Shown here: positions 25,061-33,196 of the stretch, piece after piece | Position numbering within the stretch: the stretch's first letter is position 1 | How the letters are laid out: every line of letters starts with the position of its first letter | Assembly (NCBI GenBank): GCA_051418075.1 | Contig: JBPRGG010000027.1 | Span: 1 to 36,703 of the forward strand | DNA from: JBPRGG01 sp051418075 | Lineage (GTDB): Bacteria; Bacteroidota; Bacteroidia; Cytophagales; Cyclobacteriaceae | Direction: 5' to 3' | DNA length: 36,703 nucleotides | Notes under the pieces: generated by a model | What the model saw: only the letters and a program-made list of their open reading frames with translations | The model's database searches: none | Told to the model about the DNA's origin: nothing | Translations under genes and position numbers: made by a program

Positions 25061-25304
25061 CTAACTTTTGGTCAGAATAGCTTCCAATTCGTGGATCAGG
25101 GTAGTGGTATCGGTATAACCATTGAGGCACCACCAATAATTCTTAGGCCGGGCTTCAATGGGAGGTTCTCTGAATCCAGCTTCCAGACGATAAATCCTCT
25201 GCCTGTTCATCTTTTGGCTGGCATCCGGTCAGCATAAGCAAAATCACAAAAACCACCGTAAAACACTCAGGTATGTACTTTTTCAATAATCTCATTTTGT
25301 TCAT
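25061..25304 (-). pseudogene. Truncated, frameshifted GH106-like gene remnant
   Basis: On the minus strand an ATG at 25302-25304 opens a lipoprotein-like N-terminus ending in LLMLTGC. This frame stops at TSH*. The next frame, without a start, reads RLEAGFREPPIEARP then KNYWWCLNGYTDTTTLIHELEAI and stops at 25061. That is the beginning of a large GH106/alpha-L-rhamnosidase-like family, in which one expects WWWLNG; the Cys at the third Trp is a further sign of decay. Nothing of the remaining several hundred residues is present, as repeat copy C begins within 17 bp. The first frame overlaps the symporter's 3' end, so the intact gene was the last member of that operon. Confidence 0.78.
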
Positions 25305-26754
25305 GATCAATTTTTTTTGGGGTAAATAATGAAAGCACAAATAACCCCATTAATGCAATCAAACTATTGACTACCAGGATACCATAGCCAAACTGATACC
25401 CCTCAAACCATTGGGCAGAATTCCGATCCAGTACAATGGAGACTACCGGAGCTATTATGGCAATCAAAGGCACCCACCTGTCATCTACCACTTTTTTACT
25501 GAAAATGCCAAAAGCAAAAAGTCCGACCAAAGGTCCGTAAATGAAACCGGCAGTCCGAATAAAAGCAGAAAGCACACTTTCATCATTAAAAGCATTGAAA
25601 ATCAAAATAATAAAGAAAATCAACAAGGTAAAACCCAAATGAACGCCCTGCCTCAGCTTGGGGTTATCGGTTTTACGTTCAGAAAAATTCAGTACATCCA
25701 CACAAAACGAAGTAGTCAGTCCGGTCAGAGAGGAATCGGCCGATGAATAGGCTGCTGCAGCAATCCCTACCAGGAAAAAAGATCCGGTGATCATACCCAG
25801 TTGATCCAGGGCCAGCATGGGATAGATACTGTCGGTCTGTTCCGGCAATACAATGCCTTTTTGGCTACTAAAAACATGTAATGCTCCTCCCAGATACAGA
25901 AACAGCAGGTTTACTACCAGCAGGATCAGGGCCAGGGTCACAATATTTTTTTGGGAAGACCTCAGATCCTTGCAGGTGAGGTGTTTTTGCATGACCGATT
26001 GATCCAGGCCATTGGTCATGACAGTGAGCAGGGTACCGGCTAAAATCAATTTGAAAAAATTCTGAGGATGATCCCAATCCCAATAAAAGATTCTGGCCAT
26101 ATCATTTTCTTTCATTTCCTGGTAAAGTCCTCCTATTGAAATATTCATTTGCTGCGTAATTGACCAGATACTCAGTACTACCGCTACAATCAAAAAGGTG
26201 GTTTGTAATGTATCAGTGATTATTACCGTCTGAATACCTCCACGGTATGTATAGAGCCAGATCAGCAAAAGGGTGATCAGCACCGTAAGTTCAAAGGGTA
26301 GTCCCAGCCGATCGAATAGCAGTAGCTGTAGCACATGGGCCATCAGGAAAAGTTTGAACGAGGCTGTAGCTACCTGAGCCAGCAGGAAGAAAATGGCCCC
26401 GGTTTTATGGGTATATTTACCAAATCGCATATTCAAAAAAGAATAGATGGATATGGCTTTGATCCGGTAAAAAATAGGTACCAAAACAAAAGCTACAATG
26501 ATCAATCCGATGGCAAATCCCAGCACCATCTGAAAATAGGAAAATTTGGTTTCAGCCACCTGACCCGGAACTGAAATAAAGGTGATCCCACTGATAGCCA
26601 CGCCAATCATGCCATAAGCCACCAAAGGCCAGGGGGCATTGCGATTAGCTATGAAAAAAGTAGAGGAATCAGCCTTTTTTACACTTAATCGGGAGATCAG
26701 GAATAACAGGCCAAAATAAACGATGATGATGAATAAGACATAACCAGTGGTCAT
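25267..26754 (-). CDS. Sodium:solute symporter (SSS family)
   Basis: A 495-residue inner-membrane transporter of about 13 helices. Family features are the N-terminal FFIANRNAPWPLVAYGMIGVAISGITFISVPG, the GGIQTVIITDTLQ segment, and the SSADSSLTGLTTSF motif with residues that normally bind sodium. Family members take up sugars, acids or amino acids. Its ATG overlaps the stop of the isomerase gene (ATGA at 26751-26754), which makes a monosaccharide such as fucose, rhamnose or arabinose the natural cargo (inference). It is followed by the GH106-like remnant. Confidence 0.9.
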   Translation of the reverse strand: MTTGYVLFIIIVYFGLLFLISRLSVKKADSSTFFIANRNAPWPLVAYGMIGVAISGITFISVPGQVAETKFSYFQMVLGFAIGLIIVAFVLVPIFYRIKAISIYSFLNMRFGKYTHKTGAIFFLLAQVATASFKLFLMAHVLQLLLFDRLGLPFELTVLITLLLIWLYTYRGGIQTVIITDTLQTTFLIVAVVLSIWSITQQMNISIGGLYQEMKENDMARIFYWDWDHPQNFFKLILAGTLLTVMTNGLDQSVMQKHLTCKDLRSSQKNIVTLALILLVVNLLFLYLGGALHVFSSQKGIVLPEQTDSIYPMLALDQLGMITGSFFLVGIAAAAYSSADSSLTGLTTSFCVDVLNFSERKTDNPKLRQGVHLGFTLLIFFIILIFNAFNDESVLSAFIRTAGFIYGPLVGLFAFGIFSKKVVDDRWVPLIAIIAPVVSIVLDRNSAQWFEGYQFGYGILVVNSLIALMGLFVLSLFTPKKIDHEQNEIIEKVHT

Positions 26755-28250
26755 AAGGAAGAAATGATTACAGATTCTATCCCTAAAAAGTCGCCTGTCT
26801 TCTTTATCACATCTGCCTTATGTCCAATTCCCAATGCGAAATGATGGGTGGGGCCTTCGGCAAACCATCTTTTCAGAAAAGTTTTTACATCTGGTTTAAA
26901 GAACCCCCTGGTATTGGTGTTTCCGGTGGGGGGAATGGCGCCGGATTTTGATTCTCCTTCAGCAATTATAAATTTAAATGATCCGTCTGCTTTCTGGGTG
27001 ATTCCCAGCATGGTGATCGGTCCTTCTTTAATTTTAAACTCCACGCTGGCTCCATTTCCAGGTTTACCGTGGTACTTTTGCAGGCTGCGCAGCACCGGTT
27101 TGCCCTGTGATATATTGATGTGGTGAGGGCCATCATGCCCCACCAATACAAAACCTTCCTTAAAATCTACCGGATGAAATTCAGCAAAACTGCCCCCTAT
27201 ATCCAGTCGATCCATGATCATCATACCTATACAGGTTTTAAGGTCCATTTCCCCACACATTGGAAAACCACCAGCCGTTAGCAGTGAATTGCCCACAATA
27301 AAATTAGTCACCACTTTTCTCAGGGTTGAACCTTCCTTTCCTTCGTAGTAATAGGCCAGCCCGTCCAGTTTTTTAGATGTTATGAATTGATTCAAGGCTA
27401 CACCTACCCTGGCTGCAGTATCGAGGTCCTGCTCGGTTAATTTACTGGTGATCGGATCAGACTGGGGATCCGGAGTATCAAAAAAACGCAGAATCTTATT
27501 TTTGTATTCTTCCACCTGATCCTGACTGGCCTGTTCAAAATATTGTACTACTTCTCCCGGCTCAGTTTGAACAATATGACAGCCAAAGGCACTGGTTAAT
27601 AAGGTAGGGTCTGTATGCATATCCAGCATGGCTTCCAATACGTGTCCCATTTGTCCAATCCGGGCGGTACGTAAACTATGCAACACCTTGGCAATCTGGC
27701 AATACTGGGTGATTTCTTCCTGAGCTTCCGGATCATCATACAAAGTACCTATTACAACCTGGGGCACTGGCTTTCCCATCCGCTGGGCTACACAGGTAAA
27801 CTCGGGAATCGCACAAATATCATCATTCATCAGCTGCATATAGGTGCTCCCATTGGCATAATCCATGGCCTTAAGCGGCTGCAAAGCAATCAGGACCATG
27901 GGCAGGTTTATTTCTCTAAAAACTGCAGCTATTGCACTGGAGGTGGCATAAGTGAGCATGTCTATAAATAGTATATCCAGGTTAGCCGATTTTATTCGGG
28001 GGATCAGTTGATAAGCTGTTTCAGCACAATCCGACAGGCCAAAATCCACGACATTCACCCCATTATTTTGAACCATTTCAACCAAAACCTGTTGCTTTTC
28101 CTTCAACTCTTCCAGAAGGCCATCAAACTGAGGCCAATAGGTTCTGTGCCCAACACCCAGGATACCCACATTAGCCGACAATGGTTTTAAACGTTCAATT
28201 TTTAACTGACCGTCATACTGATGTTTCAGGTCATTGTTTAAAGTAAGCAT
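26751..28250 (-). CDS. L-fucose/L-arabinose isomerase family protein
   Basis: A 499-residue cytoplasmic sugar isomerase-like protein. The N-terminal domain starts ANVGILGVGHRTYWPQFDGL, as in AraA/FucI-type enzymes. The active-site region has GEMDLKTCIG, then FAEFHPVDFKEGFVLVGHDGPHH, and the C-terminus has GPTHHFALGIGH, resembling the metal-binding Glu, Glu, His, His layout of AraA. Substrate is not decided by these motifs; an aldose-ketose isomerisation of L-fucose, L-rhamnose, L-arabinose or a relative is likely. It is 54 bp downstream of a sulfatase and translationally coupled to the symporter, which suggests that the sugar released outside is imported and isomerised here. Confidence 0.82.
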   Translation of the reverse strand: MLTLNNDLKHQYDGQLKIERLKPLSANVGILGVGHRTYWPQFDGLLEELKEKQQVLVEMVQNNGVNVVDFGLSDCAETAYQLIPRIKSANLDILFIDMLTYATSSAIAAVFREINLPMVLIALQPLKAMDYANGSTYMQLMNDDICAIPEFTCVAQRMGKPVPQVVIGTLYDDPEAQEEITQYCQIAKVLHSLRTARIGQMGHVLEAMLDMHTDPTLLTSAFGCHIVQTEPGEVVQYFEQASQDQVEEYKNKILRFFDTPDPQSDPITSKLTEQDLDTAARVGVALNQFITSKKLDGLAYYYEGKEGSTLRKVVTNFIVGNSLLTAGGFPMCGEMDLKTCIGMMIMDRLDIGGSFAEFHPVDFKEGFVLVGHDGPHHINISQGKPVLRSLQKYHGKPGNGASVEFKIKEGPITMLGITQKADGSFKFIIAEGESKSGAIPPTGNTNTRGFFKPDVKTFLKRWFAEGPTHHFALGIGHKADVIKKTGDFLGIESVIISSL

Positions 28251-28304
28251 GCGTCCAATTTTTAATTTTTCCAGTTTTCCCAGCCAACAAAAATGAAGTG
28301 ACCA

Positions 28305-29687
28305 TCAATTATTGTATTCTGGGTTTTTTTCAGGCATATTGGCCTTGATCTTTTTTTGCCAATCCTTAAGAAGTTTATACATTTCCGCTGATTTGGCCGG
28401 GTTTTTTAAAGACAGATCCACTTCTTCACCAATATCCTCTTCAAGGTTAAAAAGAGCAGTCTGCCCCGTTTCATAATTTTCTACCAGCTTCCATTCATTC
28501 AGTCTTACAGCACCGGCTGGTCTTCCTCCCTGCCCACTGAAATGAGGAAAATGGAAATAAATGGCACCCCGGTCGAATGGCAGACCGGAATCTTGAATAA
28601 TGGGAAGAAAACTTTGGCCATCCAGATTTTCCGGAAGTTCCTGATCTCCGATCAAGTCCATGATAGTGGGCAGAAAGTCATGAATGACCACATAATTTTG
28701 ATTGACAGCACCCGGTTGTATATGTCCAGGCCAATGCATAATCAATGGCACCCGTATGCCTCCTTCAAAAACATGGCCCTTCCAGGCCCGAAGCGGGTCC
28801 ATGGAGGTGGGACGATAAGCAATCTGGTCCATCCCCACCCCGCCATTATCTGACTTGAAAACGATCAGGGTATTATCAGCCATTCCTTTTCTTTGTAATT
28901 CCCCCAGTAATCGTCCAATGCCTTCATCCATGCTTTCGATCATAGTAGCATAGTAGGGATTGTATTTACCTTCAAATTCATTGTATTTCCACATATATTT
29001 GCTCACCTTCTCTGCCTTGGGTATGATCAGTAAATGAGGGGCTGAATAAGCCATATATAAAAAGAAGGGCTGATCTTTCTGCTGTTGACGAATAAACTGA
29101 ACCCCATAATCGGAAAGTTTATCGGTTAGATAAACCGCCCCGGTATCTTCAAAAACCGGTTTACCTCTGCTTGATATGGCATAGTTATAATAATCCAGTC
29201 CATTTTCACTGATCACTCTGTCATAATCAAATCCCTGGCCATGAGCGCTGGTGGCAGCATCTCCCCCCAGGTGCCATTTGCCTACTATTCCTGTTTGATA
29301 GCCATTACTTTTTAAAATCTCAGCTAAAGTAATCTCGTTGGAAGGAAGCGCCTCAGTCATAGATGCAGGTAATACTGGCGACCCCTGGTCTTTTCTTTTA
29401 ACTCCCAGTGCGGTGGTAATATGTAATCGAGCCGGGTGCTTTCCGGTCATTAAAGCAGCCCTGGATGGACTGCAGGCAGGATGAGCATAGGCCTGGGTAA
29501 ACATCATACCTTCCTCTGCCAATTGATCCAGCACCGGGGTTTCATTGAATGGATTGTCATAACAGCCCAAGTCCTTATAACCCATATCATCGGCCAATAT
29601 AAAAATGATGTTCGGTTTATCCTGGCCCTTTGAAATCAGAGAAAGGTGAAAGAAAAAAAAGATAGTTAATATTTTTAAGACCCTCAT
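28305..29687 (-). CDS. Secreted S1 sulfatase
   Basis: A 460-residue sulfatase with a signal peptide (to about Gly21). Metal ligands are Asp33 and Asp34 in LADDMGY. Cys72 in ACSPSRAALMTGKHPARL is the residue converted to formylglycine; CSPSR is the canonical signature. GKWHLGG and SDNGG carry further active-site Lys, His and Asp-Asn residues. It needs an anaerobic sulfatase-maturating enzyme or equivalent, not visible here. It heads an operon with the isomerase, symporter and GH106-like remnant. Its substrate is a sulfated glycan; the S1 subfamily is not assigned. Confidence 0.92.
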   Translation of the reverse strand: MRVLKILTIFFFFHLSLISKGQDKPNIIFILADDMGYKDLGCYDNPFNETPVLDQLAEEGMMFTQAYAHPACSPSRAALMTGKHPARLHITTALGVKRKDQGSPVLPASMTEALPSNEITLAEILKSNGYQTGIVGKWHLGGDAATSAHGQGFDYDRVISENGLDYYNYAISSRGKPVFEDTGAVYLTDKLSDYGVQFIRQQQKDQPFFLYMAYSAPHLLIIPKAEKVSKYMWKYNEFEGKYNPYYATMIESMDEGIGRLLGELQRKGMADNTLIVFKSDNGGVGMDQIAYRPTSMDPLRAWKGHVFEGGIRVPLIMHWPGHIQPGAVNQNYVVIHDFLPTIMDLIGDQELPENLDGQSFLPIIQDSGLPFDRGAIYFHFPHFSGQGGRPAGAVRLNEWKLVENYETGQTALFNLEEDIGEEVDLSLKNPAKSAEMYKLLKDWQKKIKANMPEKNPEYNN

Positions 29688-29703
29688 AAATTAAACTTTG
29701 GAC

Positions 29704-29734
29704 TTTGTTGTGCCTTATAAATAAAGTAAATTTG
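29704..29734 (+). promoter_or_regulatory. Promoter of the second AraC regulator
   Basis: TTTG at 29704-29707, 19 bp, then TAAATTTG at 29727-29734: a full consensus match. The start would lie near 29741, leaving a leader of about 110 bases before the ATG at 29851. A TATTTTTG box on the opposite strand (29781-29788) may serve the divergent sulfatase operon, without a clear -33. Confidence 0.7.
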
Positions 29735-29850
29735 AATACATTTTGACAATCCAACTGTAATTCTCCAGCGATAATATACTCAAAAATATTAGATTTTTAA
29801 TTGTTATGCGATAGATTTAATGATAAAACAATTACACTTTCTGATAAATT

Positions 29851-30750
29851 ATGAAAAATTACAGTAAGTATTTTGCCATTAGTGATAACGATAAATCCTG
29901 GGGTATTCACACCCTGGATTGCGGAAAATCCCTGATCAAACCCGGGGCTAGTTTCCCCACCCCGGAACATCCGGAAAGTTACCAGCTCTCCTGGAAAAGG
30001 GGCCGGATATTGCATGAGTTTCAGCTGATCTACCTGGTAGAAGGAAAGTGTTTGTTTGACAGCCAGGCTAGTGGGCAGCTAACCATTGAGTCTGGTTCCA
30101 TCATCTTAATTTATCCTGAACAATGGCATCGTTATAAACCAATTAGCGGAAATATATGGCATACTTACTGGGTGGGTTTTGGAGGTAAGCTGGCCCATGA
30201 GTTTATTCAAAAGCTTGAGCTGACCAGGGAAAACCCTGTGAAAGTAGTAGGGTATCAAAAAAAGATCATTCAGATCTTCCTGGACATCCTGGAAACCAGT
30301 CAAATTGAATTCACTGGCTATCAGCAAGTTTATGTAGGAGAAATCATTAAACTAATTGGACTGATCCATGCCATTCATCGTAAGTCGGAATTTAAACAAA
30401 AGGATGTGGACCGGATCATTCAGGAAGCCAAACTAATCCTGATGCAAAAAAATCTAAATATATCCATGGAAGAGGTAGCAGAGGAATTGAATATGGGCTA
30501 TTCTTCCTTTCGTAAACTCTTCAGGGATTACACAGGCATTTCTCCCGGTCAATACCAGATGCAGCATAAGATCAACAAAGCCGTCAGTCTGCTGAATGAG
30601 GGTAAATCTACCATTAAAGAAATAGCAGCAGAATTGGAATTTGAAACACCCCAGTACTTTGCCCGGATCTTCAAGAAAAAAACCGGCAAGTCTCCCAAGG
30701 AGTACAGCCAGCAGTTGATGCGCCGCAAGGTGAACGGGTTACAAGGTTGA
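29851..30750 (+). CDS. AraC-family transcriptional regulator
   Basis: A 299-residue regulator. The N-terminal half is a cupin-like effector domain (SWKRGRILHEFQLIYLVEGKC, then SIILIYPEQWHRYKP), and the C-terminal 100 residues hold the AraC double HTH (MEEVAEELNMGYSSFRKLFRDYTG, then IKEIAAELEFETPQYFARIFKKKTGKSPKEY). It is divergent from the sulfatase-isomerase-symporter operon and sits between it and the second sulfatase operon, so it is the obvious candidate regulator of both. The ligand is probably a sugar released from the sulfated glycan (inference). Confidence 0.9.
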   Translation: MKNYSKYFAISDNDKSWGIHTLDCGKSLIKPGASFPTPEHPESYQLSWKRGRILHEFQLIYLVEGKCLFDSQASGQLTIESGSIILIYPEQWHRYKPISGNIWHTYWVGFGGKLAHEFIQKLELTRENPVKVVGYQKKIIQIFLDILETSQIEFTGYQQVYVGEIIKLIGLIHAIHRKSEFKQKDVDRIIQEAKLILMQKNLNISMEEVAEELNMGYSSFRKLFRDYTGISPGQYQMQHKINKAVSLLNEGKSTIKEIAAELEFETPQYFARIFKKKTGKSPKEYSQQLMRRKVNGLQG

Positions 30751-30776
30751 TGTTTTGTTACATAGATTGGTATTTC

Positions 30777-31156
30777 TTTGTGTCACCACTTCGGGGTTTG
30801 ATTAAGGTGGCTCTAGGTTTGAAATTATAATCGTTACATCCCTTCGAATTACGATTAATAGCATCATTCGATCCAATTGAATAAGAATCTTTCTTCATTG
30901 GGGACTTCATACTTTCAAGGAAGTCATAATGAATAATGCCAGACATATTTTAAACAGATCTTGTCTCCATTCATTACCTAAAAGATTTCTTCTTTATTTT
31001 ACCGCGAAGACTGCCTGTATATATATTTAGGTAAAAGTACCAGCCATATCTATTGTTATTTTGTAATTTAAAAAAGATTTATGTAATCCGAAGAGACGAA
31101 AGGATTAAAAAAGGATGAGCATCTAATAGCCTCCAAACCCCGAAGGGTGACACAAA
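30777..31156. mobile_element. 380-bp element with inverted-repeat ends (MITE-like)
   Basis: The left end (30777-30800) and the reverse complement of the right end (31134-31156) are identical over 23 positions except for one extra A on the left; each contains GTGTCACC and CTTCGGGGTTTG. The interior is AT-rich and carries no credible gene; a minus-strand open frame (30758-30946) extends through the left end and looks incidental. No transposase is present, so any mobility would be in trans. Confidence 0.65.
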
Positions 31157-31207
31157 AAATATCCACCCCTTTTGGTACTAATCCCAGGTGATGGATATAT
31201 AACCCAC

Positions 31208-33151
31208 CTAATCTACCTTAATATCCTGCCTGAAAGGAGGAGCAGGAAAGCCTTGCTGATCAAACAAACATAATACCGGATTATTATCCCAGGCATAACG
31301 CACCGCAATGGGTCGCTTTACTGCCGGAGCAAACAGATAAACCGAATTATCTTTTAGTAATGCCCGGGGCGTATGGAAGATCCGATCCTGACCGGCCAGT
31401 TCAAAACTACAGCCAGGTTTCGACTGGTTAAACCTGAGCCTATTCACCTGATCAAAGTGCATAATTAAAGTATCTTCCTTTACCTGATACCCCTTTAATT
31501 CCGGACCAGCTGTCATATCAGGTTGATCATAGGCTATGGCCAGGGCTTTCAAAGCCAATCGCTGACCAAATTCCTGCTTATCAGGCGGGTGAATGTCCAA
31601 AGAATCTCCAATATCCAGAGAAACAACCATTCCTGTTTTGGGCAGGTTTAAAGCTTTTTGCTGAGCTTCCCTTAACAGGCTCCAGGAATCATCTTTTTTG
31701 TTAAAATGATGGGTCCTTTCCAGGTTGGCCAGTTGTACAAAAATAAAAGGCAAATCCAGGTCATTCCATCGACTTCTCCAATCCATGATCATGTCCTGAA
31801 ACATTTTTTCATATAACTCAGGTCGGCTTACATCGGATTCGCCCTGGTACCAGATAAACCCTTTGATGCCATAAGGAATAATTGGCGCTACCATGCCATT
31901 GAACAAAAAGGCGGGATTTCGCTGGTAGTTTTCATGACCGGAATATATATTTTCCAAATTTTGATTCAGCTGCCATTCCTGAATAAGAGATTGCTGATAA
32001 GAATGATCAATAGTAGAAACTTGAAAATCAGCAGTTTTGCCCAAAATCCCGGTATGTTTCCCCGGGTGAACCAGACGAATGACCAAGGTATTTCTGGCTT
32101 TGATCAGGTTTTCAGGCAGGGTAAATCTAACCGGTTCAGGATATTGAAAATAACCCATTTTCTGTTGGTTGAAATACACCTGGGCTTGACGATCTAAATA
32201 GCCTAATGAAACTACCAGCGGTCTTTTTACATGATCCGGAATCTTTATTTCCCGACGCATCCATAAGACATTACCATATTTCCGGTCGGTCAGATCATCC
32301 ACCATTTCCCAATTTCCCAGGTCGTCTTTTCCACGAATAATCCTATCAACCAGATTTGGAGGTGGATAACTGATCTGTTTTCTCCTGACCTGAAAGTCCT
32401 GTAATGAACTATCGACTTTTTTGGTCCATTTCTCCTGTTCAAATGGCTGCTCTACTGGTCTGATGGGAATACCTAAAGCCTCTTTGTAAGGTTGCAGAGA
32501 TTGTAGACTCATCCAGGCACGAATAGAAGTACCACCCCAGGAACTGTGTATGATCCCTATGGGCACATCCAGTTTTTGATATAATTTTTTAGCAAAAAAC
32601 CAGGCCATAGCGGAAAAATTTGACACTGAAGCGGAATCAGCCATATCCCATTTTCCCCGGATCAGATCAGGCAGAAGCAGCGGAGCCGGGTATTTAGGCA
32701 CGTCAAATAGCCGTATACGGGGGAAACTAGCATGCTTAATTTCTTTTTTATAATTTTTGATTTCGGAATGGGGGATAAAGCTCCACCCCTGCATCGGATG
32801 CTCCATATTAGACTGACCAGAGGCAAACCAAACCTCTCCAACCAGCACATTTTTGTAGATGATGGTATCATTCAAGCTCCTTATTTCCAGCTGATAAGGC
32901 CCTCCAGCTGAAAATGAAGGTAAATAAACCATCCACTTACCTTCCGGTCCTGCAATATCTGAAACTTTCTCCTGGCCCAAAACCACAGTTATTTTTTCTG
33001 CTGGATTGGCTTTGCCCCAAACCGGTATTTTAATCTCCCTTTGCAGGACCATATTGTCAGCAAAAATACCAGCCGGTTGAATGAACCCCAACAAGGACAA
33101 TTGCTGAAAAAGCAAATAAAGCAGCAGAAAAATCCTGGGATACCAATTCAT
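31208..33151 (-). CDS. Sialate O-acetylesterase-like SGNH esterase
   Basis: A 647-residue secreted esterase of the SASA family. After a signal peptide (to about residue 27) comes LQREIKIPVWGKANP, typical of the family's start. Block I is FASGQSNME with nucleophile Ser114, HSSWGGTSIRAWM is a further conserved block, and the catalytic Asp-His pair lies in SLDIGDSLDIHPPDKQEFG. A beta-sandwich of the GH2 sugar-binding type is inserted at roughly 275-395 (GNVLWMRREIKIP, YLDRQAQVYFN). The reaction is removal of O-acetyl groups from a glycan; sialic acid need not be the substrate. It is the last gene of the second operon, 45 bp after the lipoprotein sulfatase. Confidence 0.88.
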   Translation of the reverse strand: MNWYPRIFLLLYLLFQQLSLLGFIQPAGIFADNMVLQREIKIPVWGKANPAEKITVVLGQEKVSDIAGPEGKWMVYLPSFSAGGPYQLEIRSLNDTIIYKNVLVGEVWFASGQSNMEHPMQGWSFIPHSEIKNYKKEIKHASFPRIRLFDVPKYPAPLLLPDLIRGKWDMADSASVSNFSAMAWFFAKKLYQKLDVPIGIIHSSWGGTSIRAWMSLQSLQPYKEALGIPIRPVEQPFEQEKWTKKVDSSLQDFQVRRKQISYPPPNLVDRIIRGKDDLGNWEMVDDLTDRKYGNVLWMRREIKIPDHVKRPLVVSLGYLDRQAQVYFNQQKMGYFQYPEPVRFTLPENLIKARNTLVIRLVHPGKHTGILGKTADFQVSTIDHSYQQSLIQEWQLNQNLENIYSGHENYQRNPAFLFNGMVAPIIPYGIKGFIWYQGESDVSRPELYEKMFQDMIMDWRSRWNDLDLPFIFVQLANLERTHHFNKKDDSWSLLREAQQKALNLPKTGMVVSLDIGDSLDIHPPDKQEFGQRLALKALAIAYDQPDMTAGPELKGYQVKEDTLIMHFDQVNRLRFNQSKPGCSFELAGQDRIFHTPRALLKDNSVYLFAPAVKRPIAVRYAWDNNPVLCLFDQQGFPAPPFRQDIKVD

Positions 33152-33196
33152 AAAATTATGTTGAGTTTATTCATTGAAAAATTAGCCTGGCAGTCA

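Noticed and set aside
30758..30946. A 62-codon minus-strand frame
   Set aside because: It overlaps the inverted-repeat end of the 380-bp element and has no recognisable protein features.
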